DNA of 46,174 bases. It comes from a bacterium. GTDB taxonomy: Bacteria > CAIWAD01. The DNA lies in contig JAUXWS010000021.1 of assembly GCA_030685015.1 (NCBI GenBank), forward strand, positions 1 to 46,174. Reading direction: 5' to 3'. The stretch's first letter is position 1. Each line of letters begins with the position of its first letter. The notes below the pieces were generated by a model. The model did no database searches and had not been told where the DNA came from. It saw only the letters and a list, made by a program, of their open reading frames with translations. Below, one piece after another: positions 17,788 through 26,351 of this stretch. The position numbers and the translations under genes were made by a program.

Positions 17788-20706
17788 ATGCCGTACATCC
17801 GCCGCATCCTGTGCATCGATGATGATCCCGACGCCTTGCGCGTGTTGACCGAGTATCTCGCCCTCGAGGGTTACGAGGTGCTGGCGGCCCCCGATGGCGC
17901 CTCGGGCATCCAGATGCTGGCCCAGGAAGAGGTCCAGCTCGTCATCACCGATCTCAACATGCCCGGATTGACGGGCATGGATGTCATCGAGATCGTCCGC
18001 AAGAACTACCCCCGGCTGCAGATCATGGTGGTGACCGGCTACGGCACGATCGAAAGCGTGCTGGACGCCCTGCATCGCGGAGCCGTGGACTACCTCGTCA
18101 AGCCCTACCTGCTCGAGATCCTCAAGCTGAGCCTGGGCAAGGCCGAGCGGCAGATGGAGATCGAGCAGCACCTGCGGGCGGTCCAGGAGGCGGGTGGCGC
18201 CTTGGAGGGCCGCAACCTGCTGGAGGCCCTCAACACCCCCGTGGCCCTCTTCGACGCGCAGCTGCAACCGGTTTCCGTCAACGGGCGCTTCCAGGCCCTC
18301 TTCGGCCCTTGGGGCGTGGACGGCCCCGAAGGCCTGCCGGCCAAGCAGCGTCGCCGCATCTTGGAATTCCTGCAGGCCGGCGGCGGCGAGGAAAGCCTGC
18401 TGCTCCGCGTGAAACGGGCAGGCGGGCCGGAACGGGTGCTCGAGCTGGGACTCAGCCCGGTGAGCGTCGCCGGGCAAATCCTGCTGCAGGCGAGCGAAGT
18501 GGAGCTGCGCGAGGAGAGCGAGAGCGGCCTGGAGGAGGCCTTGCTGGTCGTCTCCCCCAGCGGTGCGCTGTTGTGGGCCAATGGCGTGGCGACGGACTGG
18601 TTCGAGCTGGGCGACGGAGACCTCCCTTCGCTGGCGGATTTGCTGGGGAATGCGACCAAGCCCGCACCCCTCGCTCTCCTGAACGATGCCCTGCCGGCCA
18701 CCGCCTCCTGGACTTGGCGCTGCCAGCTGTCGGATCATCCCACCGCGCCCGCCGAGGTGGAGCTGCAGGCCACGCCCCTCCTGGACGAGCAGCTGCGACG
18801 GCGCGGCACCGTGCTTTGCTTGCGGCCCATCGGTGGCTTCGCCGATGGCGCGCCCTGGGATCGCCGCCACCAGGCCGAGGAGTGCCTGCCCCTGGTCAAG
18901 CTGGGGGAGCAGGGCCAGATCCGCTGGGTCAGCGCCGGCTTCACCCGACTGACCGGCCTGCCGGGCGAGGCCATGCTGCAACGGCCGATGGAGGAGGCCC
19001 TCGCCACCTGCCCGACCCAGCTGGAGGAGATGTCCCGCGTCGGCCAAAGGGACGGCGTGCTTGTCCAGTTGCGGCCGATCGATCCAGGACCGGTCGCCCT
19101 GGACATCGAGGAGCAGAAGGCCAAGCTCTTCCGTGCCACGTCCTTCCTGACCCATCTGCTCCGGGACGGCGACCTCGACGAGCACGCCCGGGTGCGCGAG
19201 CGGCTGGAGGAGGTGGCGCAGACCCTGGTCCGCTCGGGCTATTTCCGGCGGGCGGCCCTCTACCTGCGGGACGGCGAGACGATCCTGGGCTGGGGCTTCG
19301 CCGGCTACGAGGCGGCGGCGGAGGAGGAGATCCGCCAGAGCACCCAGTGGCGCCGGGAGTGCGAAGCGGTGGAGAACTGCCGTCTGCGCATCGGGACGGC
19401 CTGCATGGTCGTGCCCGACCTGCCCGAAGGGATGGAACTGCTTCGCTGGGAGGCGGGGGCCTTCCTCACCCTGCCCATCCTGGATCGCATGCAGCGGGAG
19501 GTGGGGCGCCTGCGCCTGGACGACTCCATCTCGGGCACCCTGCCCAACGAGGCGCAGGTCCACATCGTCGAGTTGCTGCTGCGCCATGTCGCCCTCTCCC
19601 TGGACGAGCTGGAGCTGGAACGCCAGGTGGCGCGCAGCGAGGCCCGCTACCAGGACCTCTACGAGAACGCCAAGTACTCGATCTTCGTGGTGGACGCGGA
19701 AAGCGCCCGCATCGTGGACGTCAACCGCGAGGCGGAGAAGCTGACGGGCTTCGAGCGCGGGGAGCTGATCGGCCGCCGCATCTGGGAGACCCACTCCAGC
19801 GAGTACCAGGAGGTGGCGCGGCGCAACTGGCTGCGCACCCTGCAGCGGGAGGCCACCTCCTACGAGAACGTGCCCCTGCAGCGCAAGGACGGCTCCACCA
19901 TCTTCGTCGATTACAACTGCATGTTCACCGAATTCAACGGCCGGCCGGTGGTGCAAAGCTTCTACCGGGACGTGACGGAGAAGCAGGCCCTTGAGTTCTC
20001 CCTGATCCAAAGCCAGAAACTGGCCGGCCTGGGGCAACTATCGGCGGGCGTGGCCCATGAGCTGCGCAACCCGCTCGGCATCATCAACTCCTCGCTTTAC
20101 TACATCAGCTCGGTGATCGAGCGCGAGGATCTGCGCCTGCCCGACCAGGTGAAGAAGCACATGGGCATCATCAAGAACGAGGTGGACCGCTCGCGCAAGA
20201 TCATCGAGAACCTGCTCAACTTCGCGCGGACAAGCAGCCACGAGCGGGAACGCGTGGACCTGGCGGATTTGCTGCGTGTCACCCTCGATCTGATGAAGAA
20301 GGAATTGCTGGTCAACAATATCCGCTTGGTGATGGAGATGGAGGATCTGCCCACCGTTCATCTCAACCTGGACGAGCTGAAGCAGGCCTTCCTCAACATC
20401 ATCCTGAACGCCACGCAGGCCATGCCGGGTGGCGGCATGCTGCGCATCCGCGGCCGGCGCGAGGGGGGACGTGTCCAGATCAGTTTCGAGGACACGGGCC
20501 AGGGCATCAGCCAGGAGAACCTGCCCAACGTGCTCAATCCCTTTTTCACGACGAAGGAGCCCGGCACGGGCACGGGCTTGGGCCTCTCCCTGACCCATTC
20601 CTTCATCCGGCGGGCGGGGGGGGACCTGACCCTGGAGAGCGAACTGGGCATCGGCACCACCGTCCGCATCTACCTGCCGGCCGGCGTAGTCGAGGAGACA
20701 CCATGA
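17788..20706 (+). CDS. Receiver-PAS-GAF-like sensor histidine kinase
   Basis: A 972-residue cytoplasmic protein. A receiver domain leads (acidic pair near residues 10-13, phospho-acceptor D55 in VITDLNMPG, Lys in YLVKPY). Two or three weakly conserved PAS-like segments (about 142-420) and a GAF-like region (about 440-610) follow, then a clear PAS domain (about 615-735, IFVVDAESARIVDVN). The kinase core has phospho-acceptor H757 in GVAHELRNPLG, N-box N874 in LNIILNATQAMPGGG, and G-boxes DTGQGI and GTGTGLGLS. ATG 17788 is chosen as it directly precedes the receiver; a TTG at 17725 is unlikely. ATGA overlap with the NtrC-type regulator makes the two a probable cognate pair. No membrane segment is seen, so the signal is cytoplasmic or comes via the receiver. 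Confidence 0.95.
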   Translation: MPYIRRILCIDDDPDALRVLTEYLALEGYEVLAAPDGASGIQMLAQEEVQLVITDLNMPGLTGMDVIEIVRKNYPRLQIMVVTGYGTIESVLDALHRGAVDYLVKPYLLEILKLSLGKAERQMEIEQHLRAVQEAGGALEGRNLLEALNTPVALFDAQLQPVSVNGRFQALFGPWGVDGPEGLPAKQRRRILEFLQAGGGEESLLLRVKRAGGPERVLELGLSPVSVAGQILLQASEVELREESESGLEEALLVVSPSGALLWANGVATDWFELGDGDLPSLADLLGNATKPAPLALLNDALPATASWTWRCQLSDHPTAPAEVELQATPLLDEQLRRRGTVLCLRPIGGFADGAPWDRRHQAEECLPLVKLGEQGQIRWVSAGFTRLTGLPGEAMLQRPMEEALATCPTQLEEMSRVGQRDGVLVQLRPIDPGPVALDIEEQKAKLFRATSFLTHLLRDGDLDEHARVRERLEEVAQTLVRSGYFRRAALYLRDGETILGWGFAGYEAAAEEEIRQSTQWRRECEAVENCRLRIGTACMVVPDLPEGMELLRWEAGAFLTLPILDRMQREVGRLRLDDSISGTLPNEAQVHIVELLLRHVALSLDELELERQVARSEARYQDLYENAKYSIFVVDAESARIVDVNREAEKLTGFERGELIGRRIWETHSSEYQEVARRNWLRTLQREATSYENVPLQRKDGSTIFVDYNCMFTEFNGRPVVQSFYRDVTEKQALEFSLIQSQKLAGLGQLSAGVAHELRNPLGIINSSLYYISSVIEREDLRLPDQVKKHMGIIKNEVDRSRKIIENLLNFARTSSHERERVDLADLLRVTLDLMKKELLVNNIRLVMEMEDLPTVHLNLDELKQAFLNIILNATQAMPGGGMLRIRGRREGGRVQISFEDTGQGISQENLPNVLNPFFTTKEPGTGTGLGLSLTHSFIRRAGGDLTLESELGIGTTVRIYLPAGVVEETP

Positions 20707-22091
20707 GTCAACGCTTGAAGATTTTGCTCGTCGACGACGAGATCAACATGCTGGAATCGCTGGGGGACGTCCTGCGCGGCGAGAAGTACCAGGTCGCCAC
20801 CGCCTCGGGTGGCGAGGAGGCGTTGGCCAGGCTGGAGAAGGAGAGTTCCTTCGACCTGATGATCACCGACCTCAAGATGCCCCGCATGAACGGCCTCGAC
20901 CTCCTCGACCGGGTGGTCAAGTCCTACCCCTCCCTCGACGTGATCGTCCTCACCGGGCACGGCAGTGTCGAGAGCGCCGTCCAAGCCATGCGCCGGGGCG
21001 CCTTTGACTTCCTGCTCAAGCCCTTCCAGCCGGAGGAGGCCCTGCAGATCATCGCCCGGCTGGATGAGAAGAAGAACGGCCTGGTGCAGAACAACGCCTT
21101 CCTGGCCGAACTCTCCCGGACCTACGGCTTCGACTCCATCATCGGCAACAGCCCGGCCATCATGGACGTGTTCAAGAAGGTGGCGACGGCGGCCAAGTCC
21201 AACGCCTCCATCCTCATCACGGGGGAGTCGGGCACGGGCAAGGAGCTGGTGGCCCACGTCGTCCACTACTTCAGCAACCGGGCCAACCGCCCCTTCATCA
21301 AGACCAGTTGCGCCTCCTTCGGCGAAGGCGTGCTGGAGAGCGAGCTCTTCGGCCACGAGCGGGGCGCTTTCACCCATGCCGTGGAGCAACGCAAGGGCCG
21401 CTTCGAGCTGGCCGATCGCGGCACCCTCTTCCTGGACGAGGTGGGCGACATCCCCATGCGCACGCAAACCAAACTGGTGCGCGTGCTGCAGACCAAGGAG
21501 TTCGAACGGGTGGGCGGCACGGAGACGCTCAAGGTGGACGTGCGGGTGATCGCCGCCACCCATCGCAACATCCGCCAAATGATCCAGGAGGGGCGCTTCC
21601 GCGAGGACCTCTTCTACCGGCTCAATGTCATCCCCATCCAGTTGCCCGCCCTGCGCGACAGGCAGGAGGACATCCCCCTTCTCGTCAACCACTTCCTGGG
21701 CCAGCTGACGCGGGAAATGGGCAAGAAGATCGACAAGGTGGCGGACAGTGCCATGGACGAGCTGATGAGCTACGCCTGGCCTGGCAACATCCGCGAGCTG
21801 CGCAATGTGGTGGAGCGCGCCGTGGTGTTCTGCGAAGGGCGCCTGCTGAAAGTGGACGACATCCACGCCGACCGCATGGCCGAGCCCCAGGAGGACGGCC
21901 ACTCCCTCAAGCTGAAAAGCCTGAGCCTGCAGGAGGCGGAGTCGGCCCTCATCACGCACTGCCTCAACCAGACCAAATGGAACCTGTCGAAGACGGCCAA
22001 ACTGCTGGAGATCAGCCGCGGCACGCTTTACTCGAAGATGGTCAAGCTGGGGCTGCGCGACACGGAGGAGGAGGAGGTCGAAGAGGAGTGA
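20703..22091 (+). CDS. NtrC-family sigma-54 response regulator with GAFTHA loop
   Basis: A 462-residue response regulator: receiver (phospho-acceptor D56 in MITDLKMPRMNG), AAA+ domain and C-terminal Fis-type helix-turn-helix (LLEISRGTLYSKMVKLGL) with an acidic tail. Walker A GESGTGKE and Walker B TLFLDEVGD are intact. The loop that contacts sigma-54 reads GAFTHA at residues 221-226 instead of GAFTGA. The Gly-to-His change sits in the tip of the L1 loop, where most substitutions harm activation, so the protein may be altered in sigma-54 coupling. Translationally coupled to the upstream kinase by ATGA. The target genes are unknown. Confidence 0.94.
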   Translation: MSQRLKILLVDDEINMLESLGDVLRGEKYQVATASGGEEALARLEKESSFDLMITDLKMPRMNGLDLLDRVVKSYPSLDVIVLTGHGSVESAVQAMRRGAFDFLLKPFQPEEALQIIARLDEKKNGLVQNNAFLAELSRTYGFDSIIGNSPAIMDVFKKVATAAKSNASILITGESGTGKELVAHVVHYFSNRANRPFIKTSCASFGEGVLESELFGHERGAFTHAVEQRKGRFELADRGTLFLDEVGDIPMRTQTKLVRVLQTKEFERVGGTETLKVDVRVIAATHRNIRQMIQEGRFREDLFYRLNVIPIQLPALRDRQEDIPLLVNHFLGQLTREMGKKIDKVADSAMDELMSYAWPGNIRELRNVVERAVVFCEGRLLKVDDIHADRMAEPQEDGHSLKLKSLSLQEAESALITHCLNQTKWNLSKTAKLLEISRGTLYSKMVKLGLRDTEEEEVEEE

Positions 22092-22203
22092 ATCCACCCA
22101 CGGGTCCACCGCGCCGCCCTGGGCGGCGTGGCGGCGGTCGGAGAGGCGGCGCGCGCTCCTCGAGGCACGATGTCGTTTGAAGTGAGGTTGCGGCGGAGGG
22201 GGG
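22092..22203. other. Gap with GC-rich hairpin
   Basis: Between the regulator and the next sensor gene there is a perfect CGCCGCC/GGCGGCG hairpin around 22107-22125, with a 3-nt centre. No T-tract and no clear promoter. The run of G ahead of ATG 22204 acts as ribosome-binding site. Confidence 0.35.
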
Positions 22204-24897
22204 ATGGACCCAAGATCCGCGGACAGCCGGCACGAGCAAGGCGAGCTGCATTCCCATGTCAGGCAGTTGATGGGCAGCTTGCTGGACACGGCCCTGCAAC
22301 TGGTGGAAGGCCGTCACGGCTCCCTCATGCTGCTCGACGGCCAGAAGCGCCTGCGGCTGCGGGAGGCGCGCGGTCTTGATCCCGCCTGGCTGGAGCCGGA
22401 CCGCGACCACCGCTCCGGGCCGGCCGGCCGGGCCCTGCGCGAGATGCGCCCGCTCCATCTGGTGGGAAGCCTGGCCGCCGGCGTGCCCGTGGACGAATCC
22501 CTCATCCTCCCCCTCTCCACCAGCCAGGGGGCGGCCGGCACCCTCAACTTGAGCCGGCGGGGCGGGACTCCCTGGCCGGCGCAGCTGCGCGACCAGGTCA
22601 TCCGCTTCTCGGACGGCGTCTCCCAGACCCTGGAAGTGGTCCGCCTCTCGCGCGACCGGGATCGCCGCATGGCGGAGCTGGATCGCGTGCTGGCCTTCTC
22701 GCGCATCTTCGGCTCCACGCGCGAGTTGTCCAAGATCCTCGAGCTGCTCCTCTCCTGCGCCCGCGAGCTGAGCGCCTGCCAGGCCTCCTTCGCCACCCTC
22801 TATACGCCGGCCGGCGAGCGCCACGAGGCCTGGGCCGGGCACTGTCTGGCGGAGCCCGTGCTGCACCGGGTCATCCAGGGGCTGCGCGAGCGGTTCGGGC
22901 ACCGCTTCTTCGCCCGCGCCCGGCCGGAGCATCATGCCCGCCTCGATCTGCTGGACGACGACCACCCGCTCAAGCTCCTGGCGCGGGAAGGTCTGGCCCG
23001 CAGCGCCGTGGTGGTGCCCCTCGTCTTCGGCTACCGCATCCTGGGCCGGCTCTACCTGCTGGACGCCGACGAGCAGGTGCTGCACCGCGACACCCTGCGC
23101 CTGCTCATGCTCCTGGCCCACGAGGCCTCCATCGCCATCGACCAGGGGCGGGCCATCCGCGAGCTGCAGGAGATGGCTTTCGTCGATCCGCTCACCCGGG
23201 TCTACAACCGCAACTACTGGATCCAGCGCTTCGAGGAGGAGCTGGTGCGCGGCGAGCGGCGCGGGCAGCCGCTCTCGCTCATCATGCTCGACATCGACCA
23301 CTTCAAGGCCTACAACGACACCTACGGCCATCTGGTGGGCGACGAGGTGCTGCGCATGGTGGCCCAGGTGGTCCGCGCCTGCTTGCGGGAGGTGGACGTG
23401 ACGGGCCGTTTCGGCGGCGAGGAATTCGGCATCCTGCTGCCGGACACCGACGAGCACGGCGCCAATTTCGTGGCCGAGCGCATCCGCCTGATGGTGGAGC
23501 GCCTGGATCTGGGCCGGCCGCGCTCGGCGGCGGGCGGGCTGACCATCTCCCTGGGCGTGGCCTGCGCCGGTGGCCGGCGCTTGTCGGTGGACGAGCTGAT
23601 CCGGCAAGCGGACACGGCGCTCTTCGTCTCCAAGGAGCAGGGGCGCAACCGGGTGAGCATCTATGCCACCAATGGTGTGCAGCCCGCCGCGGGCCTGCCC
23701 ATGGTGCAGGCGCTGGACGAGGCCGACACCCGCCGCCTGACCGGCACCAGCGACTTCCTCTTCCAGATGGCGGACAGCCTGGGCGGCGTCCGTGAATGTC
23801 GCCCGCTGGGTGGGCAACTGGGCTTCCAGATTCTCGTCCTGGGCGGCGCGGCCGAGGAGCACCTGCCCCTGGTCCACCTCTTCGATTCGCTGGGCTATCA
23901 GACGCTGCTGGAGCAGCCCGACACGCCACGGATCCGCAGCGCGGTGCCGCTGGGCCAGGCGCTGCCCGACCTCGCCGTGCTCGATCTGGAGGTGCCGCCC
24001 GCCGGTGTGGATGGACTGACCCAGCTGCGCGACCTGAAGACCCACGATCCGCTCCTCCCGGTCATCGTCCTCACAGGGCGCGACGGCATCGAGCGGGCGG
24101 TGGAGGCCATCCGCCTGGGGGCCGATGACTATCTGCTGAAGCCATTTGGCGCCAAGGAGATCCGCCTGTGCGTGGAAAAGGCCTTCAGCAAGCGCTTCCG
24201 CTTGCTGCAGGGGGATCGGCAGGGGGCGGCGCGCAGTTCGGACCTCAGCGCCGACCTGACGGGCGTCTCCGACGAGATCCGGCGCGAGTTCGTGCGCAGC
24301 GCCCAGGAGCTGCGCATCATGCAGGAATTCAACAGACGCAGCCTGGAGCATCCCACCAAGGGCGCCCTCATGCTGGATGCCCAGCGACGGGTGCTGCAGC
24401 TCAACCGTCTTGCCGCCGAGATGCTGGGCATCGACGAGGCGGCCGGGGTCGGCCGCAGCCTGTTCGGCGCCGCCCCCAGCCTGGACAATCCACGCGTGGG
24501 CCATGCCCTCATCCACGTGGAGCAGACCGGCGAGGAGGCGACCATCAACGACTTCTGGTTGAAGTCGCCGGGGGGCGAGACCAGCGCCCTGCACAAGCTG
24601 CGCTTCATTCCCGTCGTGCTGGACGGCGGCGACGCCCTCCTGCTCATCCTGCTCGAGAACATGCTGGACCGCCAGTTGATCCAGGAGGAGGGACGCCGCC
24701 TGCGCATGCGCATCGCCCGCGAGATCCACGGACGCATCGCCCAGCATCTGCAAGTCATCTCGGGGCGGGCCGAACTGCTGTCCCTTGACGGGGAAGGCGG
24801 CGACGCCTCGGTGGAGCAGATCCTGGCCGCCGCCCGCCGCGTCAGCCAGATCCTGGGGGAACTGGGGGCGGACCTGCCCGGCGACGGCCTGCCTTGA
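22204..24897 (+). CDS. GAF-GAF-GGDEF-receiver-like-PAS protein with terminal kinase dimerisation-like helix
   Basis: An 897-residue soluble protein. Two GAF-like domains (about 22-150 and 159-319) lead to a GGDEF domain (about 325-488) with active-site GGEEF at 404-408 and an inhibitory-site RxxD at 395-398, so c-di-GMP synthesis with product feedback is likely. A receiver-like domain follows (about 539-662) that keeps D594 (VLDLEV) and Lys in YLLKPFG but lacks the usual N-terminal acidic pair (ILVLGG). Then come a PAS-like segment (about 714-822) and a helix with H842 in AREIHGRIAQHL, resembling a kinase dimerisation helix, but the protein ends 55 residues later with no ATPase domain. Its stop overlaps the -35 box of the tRNA-Ala promoter. 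Confidence 0.9.
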   Translation: MDPRSADSRHEQGELHSHVRQLMGSLLDTALQLVEGRHGSLMLLDGQKRLRLREARGLDPAWLEPDRDHRSGPAGRALREMRPLHLVGSLAAGVPVDESLILPLSTSQGAAGTLNLSRRGGTPWPAQLRDQVIRFSDGVSQTLEVVRLSRDRDRRMAELDRVLAFSRIFGSTRELSKILELLLSCARELSACQASFATLYTPAGERHEAWAGHCLAEPVLHRVIQGLRERFGHRFFARARPEHHARLDLLDDDHPLKLLAREGLARSAVVVPLVFGYRILGRLYLLDADEQVLHRDTLRLLMLLAHEASIAIDQGRAIRELQEMAFVDPLTRVYNRNYWIQRFEEELVRGERRGQPLSLIMLDIDHFKAYNDTYGHLVGDEVLRMVAQVVRACLREVDVTGRFGGEEFGILLPDTDEHGANFVAERIRLMVERLDLGRPRSAAGGLTISLGVACAGGRRLSVDELIRQADTALFVSKEQGRNRVSIYATNGVQPAAGLPMVQALDEADTRRLTGTSDFLFQMADSLGGVRECRPLGGQLGFQILVLGGAAEEHLPLVHLFDSLGYQTLLEQPDTPRIRSAVPLGQALPDLAVLDLEVPPAGVDGLTQLRDLKTHDPLLPVIVLTGRDGIERAVEAIRLGADDYLLKPFGAKEIRLCVEKAFSKRFRLLQGDRQGAARSSDLSADLTGVSDEIRREFVRSAQELRIMQEFNRRSLEHPTKGALMLDAQRRVLQLNRLAAEMLGIDEAAGVGRSLFGAAPSLDNPRVGHALIHVEQTGEEATINDFWLKSPGGETSALHKLRFIPVVLDGGDALLLILLENMLDRQLIQEEGRRLRMRIAREIHGRIAQHLQVISGRAELLSLDGEGGDASVEQILAAARRVSQILGELGADLPGDGLP

Positions 24898-24922
24898 CAA
24901 GCAGGCCATCATCCGATAGATT
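24894..24922 (+). promoter_or_regulatory. Sigma-70-type promoter for tRNA-Ala
   Basis: TTGACA at 24894-24899, a 17-base spacer, and TAGATT at 24917-24922. The start would fall close to 24930, shortly before the tRNA at 24942. The -35 box overlaps the stop codon of the GGDEF gene. Confidence 0.85.
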
Positions 24923-24941
24923 CATGGCCTTTGAAATCGCT

Positions 24942-25015
24942 GGGGCATTAGCTCAGTTTGGTAGAGCGCTTGACTGGCAGTCAAGAGGTCAGCGGTTCGA
25001 CCCCGCTATGCTCCA
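24942..25015 (+). tRNA. tRNA-Ala (anticodon GGC)
   Basis: A full cloverleaf can be drawn: 7-bp acceptor with the G3-U70 wobble that marks alanine tRNAs, D-stem GCTC/GAGC, anticodon stem CTTGA/TCAAG with loop CTGGCAG (anticodon GGC), and a T-arm with GGTTCGACC. The discriminator is A. The 3' CCA is not encoded. Confidence 0.97.
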
Positions 25016-25024
25016 TGCGGCGCC

Positions 25025-25053
25025 TTGATTGTAATGCCCAGGCGCATTAGATT
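25025..25053 (+). promoter_or_regulatory. Sigma-70-type promoter for tRNA-Gly
   Basis: TTGATT at 25025-25030, a 17-base spacer, TAGATT at 25048-25053. The tRNA begins at 25069. The -10 box and the bases after it (tagattcacggcct) repeat those of the tRNA-Ala promoter almost exactly. Confidence 0.8.
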
Positions 25054-25068
25054 CACGGCCTGACAGAC

Positions 25069-25141
25069 GCGAGAGTAACTCAGCTGGTAGAGTACCACGT
25101 TGCCAATGTGGTTGTCGCGGGTTCGAACCCCGTCTCTCGCT
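25069..25141 (+). tRNA. tRNA-Gly (anticodon GCC)
   Basis: Acceptor GCGAGAG/CTCTCGC, D-stem ACTC/GAGT, anticodon stem CCACG/TGTGG with loop TTGCCAA (anticodon GCC), T-loop TTCGAAC. Discriminator U, as in bacterial glycine tRNAs. CCA is not encoded. Confidence 0.97.
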
Positions 25142-25149
25142 TGTGAGCA

Positions 25150-25177
25150 GCGTCCGCCTCGGCGGACGCTTTCGTTT
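25150..25177 (+). terminator. Intrinsic terminator-like hairpin between tRNA-Gly and tRNA-Cys
   Basis: GCGTCCGCC and GGCGGACGC are perfect arms (25150-25158 and 25161-25169) followed by TTTCGTTT up to the base before tRNA-Cys. It should end the tRNA-Gly transcript, or act as a processing signal if the tRNAs are co-transcribed. Confidence 0.75.
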
Positions 25178-25248
25178 GGCGGCGTAGCCAAGTGGTAAGG
25201 CAGAGCTCTGCAAAAGCTCGATCACCAGTTCAAATCTGGTCGCCGCCT
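25178..25248 (+). tRNA. tRNA-Cys (anticodon GCA)
   Basis: Acceptor GGCGGCG/CGCCGCC, short D-stem GCC/GGC, anticodon stem GAGCT/AGCTC with loop CTGCAAA (anticodon GCA), T-stem ACCAG/CTGGT. Discriminator U, a cysteine identity element. CCA is not encoded. No promoter of its own is evident; a terminator-like hairpin lies directly upstream. Confidence 0.97.
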
Positions 25249-25631
25249 TCTTCCGCTTCAATCAGTTCTTCGCGGCCATGCCGCCGGGGTCGGGTGCTTC
25301 CCCCGCGTCTGTTCCATCATCGGTCCACGGCGCCCGTGGGGCGCTCCCCTTCCAGCTTTGTCGTGATGGATCAACGGCTTTGCCCCGCTGCTCAAGTGGG
25401 CTGTTCCGACTGCTGATAATGATTGTTGCGGCCCCGGGAATCCTCCATATTTTCCGGCGCCCTGGAAGCGGCGGGAGGCGGCGCGGTGCGACAACCGGCC
25501 CTTCCGGCCGCCTCGCGACCTGTCCGCCTGCTTTCAGACCAACCCTTGCCGGTCGATGCGCGGGTGCGACCATGTCACATTGACGGTGCGGTCGGCGGTG
25601 GACGCGGCCGACAAATGGCGGCTGATCAGGC
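25249..25631. other. Intergenic region of 383 bases after the tRNA genes
   Basis: I see no gene with coding character here. Candidate promoter parts are TTGTTG at 25423 with CATATT 17 bases on, and a GATAAT at 25415-25420 without a good -35 box. The segment ccatattttccgg (25445-25457) also loosely fits the TAnnTT layout seen elsewhere. No terminator with a T-tract follows tRNA-Cys. It probably holds the promoter of the gene at 25632. Confidence 0.4.
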
Positions 25632-26351
25632 ATGACGATCAGATGCGTGATGGACCTTCTCCTGCGCCCCGGTCTGGGGATGACGCACGCGGCTGCCCTG
25701 CGCGACCGTCTCGCCGCCTCGCCCGCCGACGCCCTGCCCGCTCTCGTCGAGGATCATCCCGTGCTGCTTCTTGCCTTGTTGCGGCGGGCCGGATCGTGGC
25801 CACGGGCCGGGCGCGACCTGCCCCAGGATGCGCGCGAGGCCTGTCAGATCCTGGGCGAGGAGGCCGTCCGCAGCCATCTGCGCACCACCCTGCTCATCCT
25901 CCCCTCCCCGGCCGGGCAGGCCGCGGCCGACCAGCGGGCCCGCATCCTGCGGGAGGCGGGGGAGCGTCTGCTGCGCCTGCTCGAGGAGGCCCGGACAACC
26001 GAGGCCACGCCCCCCGGCCGGGTGGAGCGCACCCTCCTGCGGCTTCTGGAGCTGCCGGTCCGTCTTGCTGATCCCGCCATCGCGCCCGCCAACCCGCCCG
26101 CCCAGTGGGGCCGTCGCCTGTTGGAGGTGATGGGCGGCCAGCGCTGGTACAACCCGGAGATCATCCAGGCCCTGGCCGCGATGGAGGATCCCGTCGCCGT
26201 GGGCGGCGCGGCCGGTCGACGGGGGGCCCTGCTGCGAGCGGTGGCGGACCTGGGCGTCCCCGGCGGCCTCTCCGATCCAGGTCTGGCGCTCCATCTGGGT
26301 TTGATGCCCTGGCAGCTGCCCGACCTGGGCATGGGCAAGCAGCGTGGCTGA
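25632..26351 (+). CDS. HDOD-like helical protein (weak match)
   Basis: A 239-residue soluble, Leu/Ala/Arg-rich protein. Residues about 30-90 follow the spacing of an HDOD domain (LPALVEDHPVLLLALLRRAG, then EACQILGEEAVRSHLRTTLL), a helical, catalytically inert relative of HD phosphohydrolases found in signalling proteins. The HD-type metal residues are not expected in HDOD and are not seen. The remaining part is not recognised. A start at ATG 25632 is used; ATG 25650 is also possible, and neither has a strong ribosome-binding site. It overlaps the next sensor gene by 8 bases, which suggests that both serve one pathway. Confidence 0.6.
   Translation: MTIRCVMDLLLRPGLGMTHAAALRDRLAASPADALPALVEDHPVLLLALLRRAGSWPRAGRDLPQDAREACQILGEEAVRSHLRTTLLILPSPAGQAAADQRARILREAGERLLRLLEEARTTEATPPGRVERTLLRLLELPVRLADPAIAPANPPAQWGRRLLEVMGGQRWYNPEIIQALAAMEDPVAVGGAAGRRGALLRAVADLGVPGGLSDPGLALHLGLMPWQLPDLGMGKQRG

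Noticed and set aside
16171-20037. Minus-strand open frame of 1288 codons
   Set aside because: It runs antisense through the GT9, waaA and kinase genes, all of which have clear family motifs. Long antisense frames are expected in GC-rich coding DNA.
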